From the NCBI GenBank assembly GCA_963930645.1, contig OZ005649.1, forward strand, positions 42,298,275 to 42,362,274: a DNA stretch of 64,000 nt. Direction: 5' to 3'. A program made the translations under genes and the position numbers. Source of the stretch: Salticus scenicus. Its lineage: Eukaryota; Arthropoda; Arachnida; Araneae; Salticidae. Below, piece by piece: positions 1 through 11,052 of this stretch (position 1 is its first letter; the number at the start of each line of letters is the position of its first letter). Below the pieces are notes generated by a model. It was not told the origin of the DNA and searched no databases. It saw only the letters and a program-made list of their open reading frames with translations.

Positions 1-553
1 ATGTCATTCTTATAACTGCACAATTTTTCAGTATTTAAAATGTGGTTTTTGCAGTTTTCAAAAATATGAGTTCAATTTGAAAATTATCGGCCATTCAACT
101 TTCCATACAAGTTCAATTTTAAAATTACATTTTTCTTCTATACGAAGAAAAACAATATGTTCTTTCAGATATATGTATTGATATTTAATTCATTTCCTTT
201 GCTTTATCTCGCGAAAACAATTTATAACACAGTATGTTTCGGATTAAACATTTTGTTTTCTTATATTAGAATTAATGGCGTGGAAAAGTAAATGCTTTTT
301 CATGGTTTCTGAAGAAAAATATTTAATCATCTTTTTTGTTTTTGTTTGCTTTGACCTTTTACTTTTCAAAGGAAAAGAAATAATTTAATATCTTAGAATT
401 TCAAAGCAACTTCAGAATTTTTCCATTAAAATTATCTCATTTTGCAAATTACTTTACATATATCAGATTTTTCATAAATTTAATTTATAAACTGCAAAGT
501 GCGCCAAAGATGAACATATGTTGAATACAGATACACACACACACACACGAATA
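1..553. other. AT-rich DNA, no gene seen
   Basis: No open frame or recognisable repeat boundary. A short (CA)n tract lies at about 533-548, directly before the MITE that follows. Confidence 0.6.
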
Positions 554-1778
554 TATAGCTGCCAATATTTTAATTTATTCCGGAGTACATTTAGTCCCGC
601 CTTTATTTCGCACCACTTTGTTTATAGAAAAATTTTCTTCAATACATAACTTCGATAAAATAAGAAACAATTACTTTAAAAAAATAACCTGGTGTGTCAC
701 TCACACGACTTTCTCTTACCCTGAAATTTAATACTATAAATACAGGTTGCAGATTAATAGGTAAGATAACGAGTACTGTTATGTAAACCTATGTTAAACA
801 ATTCATATTAGGCTTCTGAAGAGTTTTATATGATAATTAGATCTGTGTGAGGGGGGCTACCGCCCCCCTCAACCCCCCGTTTCATTAATGCACCTACATT
901 TATATAGAATTTAATTCGGTTATTAAAAAATATTTCTCTTTTTAAAAAATAATTTATTAAAATTATTAACTAAAAAAATTATCTTTTATGATAAGGCAGA
1001 CGATTTCCATATTAGAGAAGTAGTATAACACCAAATATCCAAAAAAGTCCATTTTATTCTCAATATTTAAAAAAAAAAGAAATACGACTTTTTTTCTAAG
1101 TTTCTTTTTCGTTAAAAGTAAAAAAAAAATCGGTAACTTTGTTTTAAATTATCGCAGATCGATGGTTCAACCATTCGCTTTAAAGGTATTGGCGAGCTCT
1201 TTTGAAAGATACCCATCATAAAAATTTACTCCCCTCGAGGGGGGACTTCCCGAGGCGAGGCTCCTACATACACAAATTTTTTTCACCAGTTAACTGTCTC
1301 TATTGCAAAAAATATATATTTGTTTCATTTGGTTTAGTGCAGTCTATAGACGTTAAACTCTATTTTCCTGCAATTTCCCACATAGACGTAATGTATTAGA
1401 ATTCTCTTGATTGTCCCTGTACACGAACCATTTGCTTGATCTTAACGAAAAGCTTGCTGTAGCATCCCTATATGATACACATTTAGAATACCAAGTTTGA
1501 ACTTTCTGCCATAATTTGTTTTTGAGATATGCTGATAACAGACAGACACACACACAGAAAGATAGACACACACACAGACATACAGACCATTTGCTAAAAA
1601 CATGATTTTCGTATTCAGGGGACCTCAAAACGTGTAAATAAAACAAAATCTCGCGTTCGAAAATTTGACCCAAAAACAATACTTTCTCTACCTTATGGGT
1701 AAAAGAAAGTAATAAGTGGTACGAAATAGAGGCGGGGCTAAAATTACTCCGGAATAAATTAAAATATTGGCAGCTATG
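554..1778. mobile_element. Palindromic MITE (CTGCCAA group) split by an insertion
   Basis: The left part (about 554-687) and right part (about 1713-1778) together match the full copies near 25.63 and 52.51 kb. They share the TIR core AGCTGCCAATATT, then TTCCGGAGTA, then a CCCGCC block, with the inverse order at the right end. The two parts are separated by about 1 kb of unrelated sequence and meet at TAA on both sides. Non-coding; presumably mobilised in trans by a hAT-type transposase (inference). Confidence 0.75.
688..1712 (+). mobile_element. Interspersed repeat inserted in the MITE, with hairpin 3' tail
   Basis: The insert carries a C/G-rich block near 851-882 (a run of G followed by its C-rich complement). 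Its 3' part has CAGACACACACA-type repeats at 1540-1580, and it ends in a short hairpin (ACTTTCTCTACC against GGGTAAAAGAAAGT, 1680-1711). The tail at 14590-14870 has the same layout, so both probably belong to one non-autonomous, perhaps retroelement-derived family. I cannot name the family. The frames inside (1202-1399 plus, 1353-1805 minus) show no domain. Confidence 0.5.
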
Positions 1779-1802
1779 CGTGTATATATATATATATATA
1801 TA

Positions 1803-2007
1803 CATAGACAGATGCCAACATCCTAATTAATATTCCTTAATACTGTTAGTATACGCCTATTTTTCAACATCATTTAATTTTTTGATTAATTCTCTCCAAA
1901 TATAATTACAATTAAATAAGAAGAAAAATACTCTTAAAAAAACGTGTGAAAAAAGAGGCGGGTACAAACAGTACTACAGAATATTAATTAGGATGTTGGA
2001 AACTATG
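1803..2007. mobile_element. hAT-like palindromic MITE, left arm of inverted duplication
   Basis: Ends in CATAG...CCAACATC and the inverse GATGTTGGAAACTATG. The inner block is the CCGCC/TTTCACACC type shared by this MITE group. The flanking TATATA on both sides may be a target duplication, but it lies in a TA repeat. The right half recurs almost identically, inverted, at 3179-3310. Confidence 0.7.
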
Positions 2008-2017
2008 TATATATGTA

Positions 2018-2586
2018 GAGTCATTTGCAAAAAATTAAGACCAGTGGCCGATTTTCAGTATTTTAACACATTGCATCATTTGCGCAGATTATTGCATCAT
2101 CTCATGTTCTGATTGCATCAGACGCGTTCTACCAGAGACTCCAACATACTAATTAATAGTTAGCCCCGCCTTTTTTTCCACACCAGTATCATTTTAGAGT
2201 ATTTTTCTTCATATTTAATCGTAATTGATTTTGGAGACTATTACTCTAAAATTTTACTGGTGTGTAAAAAAGGGCGTGACTAACAACACTACGGAATATT
2301 AATTAGAGTGTTGGAGTCTCTGGTTCTACTGCTATAAATGTAGGTGCCCGGCAAGTTTATAGCCAGTTGTTTATTGGAGTTTGTTGTAGACAGTGCAGTT
2401 GTGTAATTATTGTAATGGGTAAAAAAATCTTCACTTACTGCTACAAAAAGGTAAGAATATCGACCCTGCATAAAACTGGATTTTCTGAACGTCAAATAAG
2501 TTCGAGGATAAATCTGAGCAAGAGAGCTGTGCATCAAGCTATTAGTAAATTTGTAATTTCGGGGAAAATTTGTGGATCTTAAGAGT
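2018..2586 (+). pseudogene. Tc1-like transposon, 5' half (left arm)
   Basis: Starts after a TA with GAGTCATTTGC, followed by AAGACCAGTGGCC and a leader related to the Tc1-like copy at 31.6-31.9 kb. The frame 2415-2582 begins MGKKIFTYC and contains LHKTGFSERQISSRINLSK, a helix-turn-helix of the Tc1 DNA-binding (PAIRED-like) domain. It then ends where the inverted right arm begins. The second DNA-binding domain and the whole DDE catalytic region are missing, so it cannot transpose. A MITE (2133-2322) interrupts the leader. Confidence 0.8.
2133..2322. mobile_element. hAT-like MITE with 7-bp target duplication
   Basis: TIR CAGAGACTCCAACAT and its inverse. GTTCTAC stands on both sides (2126-2132, 2323-2329). 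The inverted arm at about 3065-3075 carries the same site unoccupied, which confirms the insertion boundaries. Confidence 0.85.
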
Positions 2587-3166
2587 CATTTCTTATTCAT
2601 ACTTGGAGTATGTCGAGGCTTCCTTCCAGATTTATGGGATGATAAACCAAAATTTTTGGCTAAACGTCTTGAAACAGCACTCAAACTGACATTGGTGCCT
2701 TTTGCAGCCAAAGAATTTCTGATCGTATTGCAGGAGATTCTTGGAATCTCGTACGACCATCCTTATCACATGATCAGCACATGCACACGTTTTTTTAGGG
2801 CAATCGCTTCTCTTAAGGTCCACAAATTTTCCCGAAATTTTAATTTTACTAATAGCTTGATCCATAGCTGTCTTGCTCACATTTACCCTCGAAATTTTTG
2901 GCTTTCAAGAAATACAATTTTATGTAGGATCAATATTTCTGATTATTTTGTAACAGTAAGGGAATGTTTTTTACCCATTGCAATAATTACATAACAACAC
3001 TGTCTACGGCAAAATACAATAAACAACTGGCGATAAACAAGCCGGACACCTTTATTTATAACAGTAGAATGCGTCTGATGTAATCAGCACATGAGATGAC
3101 GCAATAATCTTCGCAAATAATAATACTGAAAATTGGCTACTGGTCTTAAACTTTTGTAAATGACAG
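2582..3166 (-). pseudogene. Tc1-like transposon, 5' half (right arm, inverted)
   Basis: On the minus strand, from the end CTGTCATTTAC at 3166 (followed by TA), a leader and start like those of the left arm (MGKK...) run into a frame at 2632-2880. This holds SKTAMDQAISKIKISGKF and then VVRDSKNLLQ. Those pieces match the end of the first and the start of the second helix-turn-helix domain of Tc1 transposases. The remnant reaches a little further than the left arm but also lacks the catalytic core. Several stops and frameshifts are present. By eye the arms differ at roughly one base in five. Confidence 0.8.
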
Positions 3167-3178
3167 TATATATATATA

Positions 3179-3310
3179 CATAGTTTCCAACATCCTAATT
3201 AATATTCTGTAGTACTGTTTGTACCCGCCTCTTTTTTCACAACTTTTTTTTTAGAATATTTTTCTTCTTATTTAATTGTAATTATTTTTGGAGAAAATTA
3301 CTCCAAAATG
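3179..3310. mobile_element. Partial hAT-like MITE, right arm of inverted duplication
   Basis: CATAGTTTCCAACATCC and the next ~60 bases mirror the right end of the element at 1803-2007. The other TIR is absent; similarity fades near 3310. Confidence 0.75.
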
Positions 3311-4229
3311 CACTGTTAAACTAAAAGCATAAATATTTTTTCTAAAATTTCGTAAAGATGTTCTAATTTCAATTTGTTTTAACACTTTCATTCCCAATTT
3401 TTTCATTTATAAAACAATAAATCAGTTATATAGTCATAAATGTATTTCAAAAGTAAAAAAAAAATATATAAATAATTCTTGAAAATTGGAATAATAGCAG
3501 ACACTGAGAAAAAATTATGTAACTGACATCTAGAATCTAAATTGTGGCTCTTGTCATCCTTATAAATTTTAGTCCCTCTGAAAGCGAGTTCTAGAAACCC
3601 CTATTAGATTTCTAGAACGTTTTCTTATATTATCGTGGTCAAAATTACTTAAAATTCTATGCAAATAATGTGAACCCAAGAGGCGAGTTTTAGAAACTAT
3701 AATCTTAGTTTATGACTATGGTCTTGAAAATCAAGCGAGAATTTCTCGCAGTACGAAGGATTCATAATACTCATACCATTGTTTCACCATCTAGAAATGC
3801 ATAGACTAGAAATTCTCGGTCATTTCGCCTATTCAGTTTATTTGGTTACCTTATTCGCATAGCTATGAAATCTATATTTCTAGTTTAGGATTTCAGAAAA
3901 TCAGTACTTATCCATTCTAGATAAAGGCGGTATATATTATTTTTCTCAGTGGTGTACGAATTAATATACTAAACAGTTGGGTGTTTATTTTTACTTGATA
4001 TAATGCCATTTAAAATCGTAATTTTTCAGTAAATAAAAAATCAAAATTTTGAAAGAAATGTATGTTAAAATTAATTAAAATACAAATTAAAAACATTAAC
4101 GAACAAAATAAAAAATATTTTAAGCAGATAATTCGCTTAAATTGCCTCAAAAAGAAAACCGATTCCAATATTAATAACAGAATGAAGTAAAACATCCTTT
4201 CATTCATCAACAGCATATATGCCAGCATT
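3311..4229. other. AT-rich DNA, no gene seen
   Basis: No supported gene. The minus frame at 4010-4228 is rich in F, L and I from AT-rich sequence and has no recognisable domain. Confidence 0.5.
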
Positions 4230-4540
4230 TTAACAATTTCGCGACCGCTGACGTAGATTCACGTCATTTGAAAATCTCTAACTCCACCAGTGGGCGTTTC
4301 TTTTGTAATTTTATGTTATCTATTTCTTAAAAATATACCCAATATTCATATTTGTACTATCAATATACTATGGATATAAATGCTTTGATTAAAAAGAGTG
4401 TAACTATAATGTATATCCATTTGTAATATAAATGTGAATACGGAAAATTTTGTTCTGAAATATTGTAACTGGGGAGAATAACGCTCACAGGCGGACCTTA
4501 CTGTGAAAAAGACAAAAACATGCGGTCGCAAAAGTGTTAA
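4230..4540. mobile_element. TTAA-flanked MITE (piggyBac-like), CACTTTCGCGACCGC family
   Basis: TTAA stands at both ends (4230-4233, 4537-4540). The TIRs read CAATTTCGCGACCGC and GCGGTCGCAAAAGTG. TTAA is the target site duplicated by piggyBac transposases. Other copies: 9105-9747, 23958-24243 and 25095-25608. No coding capacity. Confidence 0.85.
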
Positions 4541-4735
4541 TTTATTCTGGAGTATCTTAAGCCCCGCCTAATTTTCATTCCACTTGTTTTTTAAGAGCTG
4601 CCAATATTTTAATTTATTCCGGAGTATTTTTAGCCCCGCCTTTATTTCGTACCACTTATTTTTTAAAAGTAATTTTGTCTTATTTTATCGAACTTATATA
4701 TTGGAGAGAATTTTTCTATAAATAAAGTGGTGCGT
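4541..4735. mobile_element. Two partial CTGCCAA-group MITE pieces
   Basis: 4541-4590 resembles the TTCTGGAGTA/GCCCCGCC part. 4596-4735 restarts at AGCTGCCAATATT and runs through the CCCGCC block to an AAGTGGTGCG stretch. Neither has its partner TIR. Confidence 0.6.
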
Positions 4736-5142
4736 ATTACCAGCGCCTCGTATTACAGTGTAATAAAAATAAATATTGATCTTTGCTACTATTCCTGAAA
4801 GAATGATTTTAGTCATTTAGTATAAATTTTAAAGTAGCGTAAAAACTATGTAGGAATTTATGACATAAATTATATATTTTACGAAATTAAATTTCAAAGA
4901 TTAAAAAGTTTACATTTTTTAAACGGCCAGCAAAAAGAATGTCCAACAAGTAAAACACCCACAGTTGAAAATTACATGATATTCAATATTTCAGCATAGC
5001 ATTAGAAAATGTTTCAGATATATGAAGAAACTGAAGATACTTTCTAAAGACCCGACGTAAGTTCTCAAACAGGAAAAATACAAAATGGTAATATCACATT
5101 TGAGAAGTTTTACAAAAATTACAAATGAAAGCAAAGGTAACG

Positions 5143-5173
<31 letters not shown>

Positions 5174-6035
5174 TATACATTTACATTTTGATTTTTAATT
5201 AAACCATCAGTAAAGTCATTTAAACATATCATAAAAACTTTTTATGTTAAAAAATAGACAATAAAATAATAATAAAATAATTGTAAATTATTTTATTAGG
5301 ATATGGGTTAAATTTTACGCATGAGATTATTTATTTATTTATTCATTCATTTTTATAAATGTCGTATAAAAATGTAAAACGTATAATTCCTACTTATATC
5401 TAAAATCAGTATTTAAGAAATTTGAAGTGAAATTCAGATTTTCTAAACACCTTATACGTGTGAACACGTTTAATTTAATTCTTCAGTAACAAAAAAACCT
5501 TGAAAAAGTGAGTTATGGAACTTTTTGCCTGCGTATTATCTGACCTATTTGGCAAGTTTCATCAGATGATGCTGTCTGGCATGTTTTACGGATTATGGAA
5601 ATTTTTTATTTGTTCAATTGACATCACTATTTATCTGCCTTGGAATTAAATACATTTATTAAATTCTGTAGTATAAAAACACTTTAAAGATCTCAATTCG
5701 AGCCAAGAAAATTATACTTTGTAGCATATTTTTATTATTTTCATTATGTTCAAATCTCTTCTATAATGCTAAAGGACGAAGAGGAGACTTTATTTCATGA
5801 AATGACATCTATTTAGTTTTTTAAAGATTATATATTAATATCCTGGTTACACACATCTTTCAAAATACATGATAGGGGAGAATTATTTTAAAATGTAATG
5901 AAAGGAAATTAAAATAACATACATATTTTGTTTCTGAATAAATTATAATAACAGAAAAGTTACATTTCAAATATAAATTCAAATATGATATGTTATAATA
6001 CTGCGATTGTTAAAGAAATTATGAATAAATGTTAA

Positions 6036-6072
<37 letters not shown>

Positions 6073-6185
6073 GTTATTGCGCACATGAAAGATCGAACAA
6101 TATTAGGACAATAATATTATACAGGAGGAATCAAAAATCACCCCCCCCCCCCAATATATATATATAGTATATGTGTATACATATA
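4736..6185. other. AT-rich DNA with (TA)n and (AAT)n microsatellites
   Basis: (TA)n at about 5143-5170, an (AAT)n/(TAA)n run at about 6035-6070, and a C10 run near 6141. No gene seen. Confidence 0.6.
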
Positions 6186-6457
6186 CAGAGCCTGATTAAG
6201 GGTGAGGCACACTCTCACCGGCATATTTTTACAATTATTTTTTACTTCATGTCATAGAAATTCCACGCTTTGACGAGGAAATAATTTGTATAAAAAATGA
6301 ACGGTGTAAAACAATTCAATTTACTCACTGTTATTAGACACCAGAATTCTTTTAAAATAATTTTTAATGAGAATTTTCTGTTTACTATACGATGAAAGTG
6401 TTAAAAAATAACGGTGTAAGTATAAATAATGTGTGCCTCACCTTTAATCAGGCTCTG
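6186..6457. mobile_element. hAT-like MITE, CAGAGCCTGATTAAGG family
   Basis: 272 bp with TIR CAGAGCCTGATTAAGG and the inverse TTAATCAGGCTCTG. Family copies at 19552-19841, 39597-39881 and a split one at 43774-45218 have exact 8-bp target duplications, the hallmark of hAT elements. Here the flanks are TA repeats, so the duplication cannot be judged. Confidence 0.85.
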
Positions 6458-6951
6458 TATATATATATATATAGTATATATTATTCAAAAAAATTTTGGT
6501 CGTAGCACTAAGCAGTTTTCACTGAAATTTTTTCAGTAAAGGGAATTTTTAATATATATATAAAGGAAAAAATATATATATATATTAGTTACATTTCTAC
6601 GAACACATGTTGCTGTATTCGAAGTATCCTCTTATACATTTTAAACAGATCCGTCTTCTCAAAAGACGCCATATTTCTAAACTGATTAATATGACTTAGG
6701 CGTGTTGCATATGATTTCAGATGTTAGCAAATATTTAAATTAAGAATTACTTATTACTGTTGTTAATTGTTCTAAAAAGAAAATCATGGTTATTTTAAGA
6801 GATAAACCATTGTTAGTTATTTTCTTTATTTTAATGCATTTTTGTAGCTGTGACATTGTTTTCGAGCGTTAGCTCTATAAACTGAGGCTTTTACTATTAA
6901 GAGGATTTTTGAAGTTTACACGTATATACGACGCATCCAATATGTTCATGA
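6458..6951. other. AT-rich DNA with TA repeats
   Basis: Short (TA)n tracts at about 6458-6480 and 6551-6585. No gene or bounded repeat seen. Confidence 0.5.
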
Positions 6952-7153
6952 CATACTTGCCAGCATCCTAATTAATATTCCATAGTGTTGTTAGTCCCGC
7001 CCTTTTTTTCACACCAGTAAATTTTTAGAATAATATTCTCCAATTGCAGTTACGATTAAATAAGAAGAAAAATTCTCTAAAAAGTTAATGGTGAGAAAAA
7101 GAAGGCGGGGCTAACAATGCTACGGAATATTAATTAATATTTTGGCAAGTATG
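6952..7153. mobile_element. hAT-like palindromic MITE (CATACTTGCC subfamily)
   Basis: TIR CATACTTGCCAGCATCC and its inverse, with the CCCGCCC block and the AATAAGAAGAAAAATTCTC core. Flanks TCATGA and TCATAA give an imperfect 6-bp duplication. Confidence 0.85.
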
Positions 7154-8103
7154 TCATAAACGCACAGTTATTTTAAATTTTAATTGTCCTTTAAGACGAT
7201 TATTACCATACATTGTAATTTCTAATACTTCAAATAAATACCTTTGTTATTTAAATTATAAATGTTCCATTGATTAATGCCTAAAATTAATAATATTCAC
7301 GAAAATTTTGATAATTGTACACTAAAAGTTTTAATTCATTCCAGGTAGAATAACAAATCACATATAATTTCTATGGTTACTAATTAAAGTAACAATAAAG
7401 ACAAATCAAGTTGCCTTTTTTTTATTAAATTTTTGTTACTTTTTTCTCGAGCAAATTTATAATTTCAATCAAGAACTAATGGTGCGAGCAATCTAGAGAT
7501 ATTTCATTCACCTGTCACTAAATAGAATTTAACGAATTAAGCTAAAATTTGTAGTAACATTTAATTCGCCTAAAATCACTTTACGACAAATTTATTTTAA
7601 TGAGATTTGATTTCCGATTTGTAACTTCCATGGAAATGTCGAGATATTGACGTTTGAGGTCTTAAGGAAAATTAATTTAAAGTCATATGTCATGTAACAA
7701 AATGAATCAAGATTACCAGAAAGGAAGCTTAAACACCAAATACTTAGAATTCAAATAAATTAAATAAAAATGTTGGCATATTTAAAGTGTCTTTGAAAAT
7801 TTAAAAGCCCTTATTGTTGAAAGCTATTGTACGACAATAGAGTAATTCATATGAAGTTTTCAATATAAATCATGGCAAATATTTATGCTTTAAAAATTAA
7901 AATAATTTATGAAAATAGAAGTACTTTGAGGGAAAATATTAATTTATTATTTATGAACTGAAAGCTATTCAATTTTTTATTTACATGTTTTATATACTTT
8001 CTGCAACAGAAAAAAGCACATCAAATTCAAACATTTTAAATCTTTGATTAACCTTTTAAGCCAGAAATATACTTTTTCATTTGCACAAAACAATAATCCG
8101 TAG
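7154..8103. other. AT-rich DNA, no gene seen
   Basis: No open frame above chance length and no bounded repeat recognised. Confidence 0.5.
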
Positions 8104-8249
8104 TTACAACCAACTTTTACACTTTTTAGCTACAGGAAAATTTTAACAGAAATTTTTATTTTATTTAATCAATGAAAACACTTAAAAAAAAGGAAAGAAA
8201 TTTGATTGAAATTTTCCGGTAACTAAAAAGCTTAAAACTTGGCAGCTGC
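8104..8249. mobile_element. Short MITE (CCAACTTTTA family)
   Basis: The left end CCAACTTTTACACTTTTTAG mirrors the right end CTAAAAAGCTTAAAACTTGG. The inner AATTTTAACAGAAATTTTT and its inverse add to the fold. Relatives: about 38276-38757 (interrupted) and 55240-55380. Confidence 0.65.
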
Positions 8250-8851
8250 GAATAAACACTGTATTTAGTCATTAAAAATTCAAAAATGATTGAATAGTAA
8301 ACATAAATGTAATTGAATAGTAAACATAAATGTAATTGAATAGTAAACAGAATAATTTATAAACATTAACAAATGAAACAGAAAAGTTTTTGAAACTGTT
8401 AATTCACATAAATTACGCCAAACATGAAAACGATTTTGCCATTTTTATCAAAACAGGGTAAAACAGACTTACATTCATAAACAATTATCATATATGGGAA
8501 AATGTTTGTAAATTATATTAATGTTTAATAGGCAGTGTCCGATTTTTAGGTTTGAGGATATATCATCCACCACATGCGATTATTGACTGCCCATGTCCCT
8601 GGGCATTTTTCTATACTATACAAACATTTCCCTAAAAAATACAATCACTTTCTCACACAATACGAATATAAACACATACGTATTGTCCTCTGCAGTGGTC
8701 CATATAAAGGGATTTATGACGCAACACGGATAAAGTCGAATGGCAGAAGTGGAAGTTTTAGGTGAGGAAAAATATATCTTAAATATTATTTTTCCATTTG
8801 GCTGCACTGAGGCTGAAAGGGTTGTTAAATTCTGTCTTTAAATAAACGAAA

Positions 8852-8888
<37 letters not shown>

Positions 8889-9104
8889 TTAAATTAAAAA
8901 AACAAAGTTGAGTCATGTTATTTATTTTAGATACAAAACGAAGCCCTTGTAAAATGCTACATTTTTAATATGTTAATAAGTTTTTAATTTATACAGTTTC
9001 ATGAAACTTCACATTCCTATTTACGAAGTAACTATTGCGCAATTTGTTGTTCTGTGATAAAATAAATGTCGTTGTAAAAATGGGAAATTATTTCATGGTA
9101 CCTA
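8250..9104. other. AT-rich DNA with poly(A) tract
   Basis: A 19-bp direct repeat (AATTGAATAGTAAACATAA type) occurs about three times at 8285-8350. A pure A run lies at about 8853-8886. The overlapping small frames at 8574-8807 on both strands look like chance. Confidence 0.5.
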
Positions 9105-9747
9105 TTAACACTTTCGCGACCGCTGACATAGATCATAGCTTCCTAAACTAGATGCTTTCCGCGTGGCTCGGAAACTTGACAACAGTTCAAGCGGTAGACA
9201 GTGCCACCTGGTACATATTGCGCGACATTTTTATTCAACAGACAACAAAATTTTTTTTATAGTGGGAATTGATATAGATAAAAGACGAATAGAATCGAAG
9301 AAACGTCGATTATATATAACCTATATGACTTCTTAAAATTATTGGTGACAGTTGAATAAAAAAGTACCGCAATCTGTACCAGATGGCGCTGTCTGTTGCT
9401 CTAACTGTTGCCAAGTTTCCGAGCCACGCGGAAGGAATCTAATTTAGGATCCTATGCGTAGATTCAAGTCATTTGAAAATCTGTAACTCCACCAGTGAGT
9501 GTTTCTAACGCAATTTGTATGTTATCTATTTCTTAAGTATAGACCCAATATTGATATTTTTACATTGAAATATACTATGGGTACAAATACTTTGATTAGA
9601 AAGAATATAATTATAATACATATCCATTTGCAATATAAATGTGAATACAGAAAATTTTGTTCTGAAATATTGTAACTTGGGAGAATAACGCCCACAGCAG
9701 GACCTTAATACCTAAAAGTCAAAATCATGCGGTCGCGAAAGTGTTAA
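9105..9747. mobile_element. TTAA-flanked MITE (CACTTTCGCGACCGC family) with nested MITE
   Basis: TTAA at 9105-9108 and 9744-9747; TIRs CACTTTCGCGACCGC and GCGGTCGCGAAAGTG. The body matches the 4230 copy, but a 323-bp element sits inside at 9134-9456. Confidence 0.9.
9134..9456. mobile_element. Nested MITE, CATAGC...GGCTCGGAAACTTG family
   Basis: Very long TIRs (about 70 bp). They contain CGTGGCTCGGAAACTTG and a GTAGACAGTGCCACCTGG segment, with inverse copies on the right. The duplicated target is CATAGAT/CGTAGAT (7 bp, one mismatch). The inner AAAATTATTGGTGACAGTTG module recurs in unrelated MITEs. Other copies: 38823-39144, 61718-62010. Confidence 0.85.
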
Positions 9748-10072
9748 CGTAGGTCACGAGTGACTCGTTTAATTAAAAAGACTAACTCCTCCTTTAAGCG
9801 TTACTCTAAAACAATACTGTATTTTAAAAAAGTTTTTGTGCATTCTTATTTAGTTCTTTGAGCGCTATCGCTTTATATATTCTTCGGTGGTAATTACCGC
9901 ATCGATTGTTGTGGCTAAAATTCTAGTGATTTAAATAAGAATACGAATAATAATTCTTCTTTGTGTGATTGTTTCATGGTACCTATTAAGATTTCTCAAA
10001 ATTGAATGTATGCATAAATAATCACTCACATTAATAATTTATCATGCTGCTACGTTCATTCCAATCATACAC
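9748..10072. other. AT-rich DNA, no gene seen
   Basis: TTTCATGGTACCTATTAA recurs here (9973-9990) and at 9091-9108, just upstream of the TTAA element. This may be a short local duplication. Confidence 0.4.
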
Positions 10073-10212
10073 CAAAGTTGCCAACTTTTATAATTTATTC
10101 TGGAGCATTTTTAGTCCTACCTTCTTCCTGCACCAGATGTTTTTTGGAATATTTTGAAAAAAAGGTGGGGCTATCAGTGCTCCTGCATAAATTATAAAAG
10201 TTGGCAGCTCTG
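10073..10212. mobile_element. hAT-like palindromic MITE, short form
   Basis: 140 bp. The left part GCCAACTTTTATAATTTATT mirrors the right. Flanks TCATACAC and ACATACAC make an 8-bp duplication with one mismatch. Closest to the copy at 54913-55115. Confidence 0.8.
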
Positions 10213-10743
10213 ACATACACTATAGATGTTTTTATGGACTAAATGTGTTTTATTTCAATAAGTAACGATACATAAACTTTCTTTTTTTTAATAAAGTAAA
10301 AAAAAAAAAAAAAAAAAATCATATTATTCGATATTAAATACGTATTTTGATATTTGTCGATTTTTGCTCGAACTGAACAAGAACGCTGTAGCAATGTTAA
10401 ACTTTAAAAATACAGTTTGAAGTATTTTAAAATTATTATATTTTGTTTTAACTAGCGCAGTAGTTTAAAATAGCCTTCGCTATTTTAATCCTCTGAAGTA
10501 ACAAAAATTATGTCTGGTATAATCAATGCATTTGTTTTCAGAGCTGCAAAACAAAAAGTTCGTGCAGTGGAAATTAGTTTTCTGTTCGTTGTCGCATTAT
10601 TTTATTTTATTATTTTATTTTATTTTCTTAACTTATTATTTATTTTTCTTTTTGGTAAATTATTACCTAAACATTTATTTAAAAGAATGTTTCTAATGCT
10701 AAACTATTGTAACTATGTTTTAATAAATTGTATTATATATAAA

Positions 10744-10965
10744 TGTTATCGTTAAAGTGTATAATTCAGCTATTTCATAGAATAACTAGGTATTTCATGA
10801 AATAACTAGACAAGACAGTTAAAGTATATAATAGATGAAAAATTTCATACTTTACCTAGTTATTCTATGAAATAACTAATGATAAACCGTTAAAGTGTAA
10901 AATATAAACAATTTCAAAGTTATTTTATGAATTAATTGATCATAAATAGCTAAAATCTCTCGATA
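10744..10965. repeat. Subterminal palindrome array, left (TGTTATCGTTAAAG)
   Basis: Starts TGTTATCGTTAAAGTG and then alternates GTTAAAGT spacers with near-palindromes such as TAGTTATTCTATGAAATAAC. The inverse array ends at 15826 with CTTTAACGGTAACA. Related arrays with different palindromes flank the element at 49926-51621. Possibly the end of a DNA transposon whose transposase binds several sites (inference). Confidence 0.65.
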
Positions 10966-11052
10966 AATACATTTTATCCCTATTGCGGATGATTAATTGA
11001 TAAATAATAAGGAAAAGCAGATGACATAATTTATTATTTCTCATATCCATGA

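Noticed and set aside
1353..1805. 150-codon minus-strand frame
   Set aside because: Runs through TA and CA repeats (YIYIYI, CVCLCVCL) and across a MITE/insert junction; no domain.
5560..5585. Second hammerhead candidate (CTGATGA on the minus strand)
   Set aside because: No stem II or GAAA at the required distance.
10744..10965. CRISPR-like spaced repeats
   Set aside because: Repeats are palindromic and diverged, spacers are conserved, and the array is paired with an inverse copy; eukaryotic transposon ends fit better.
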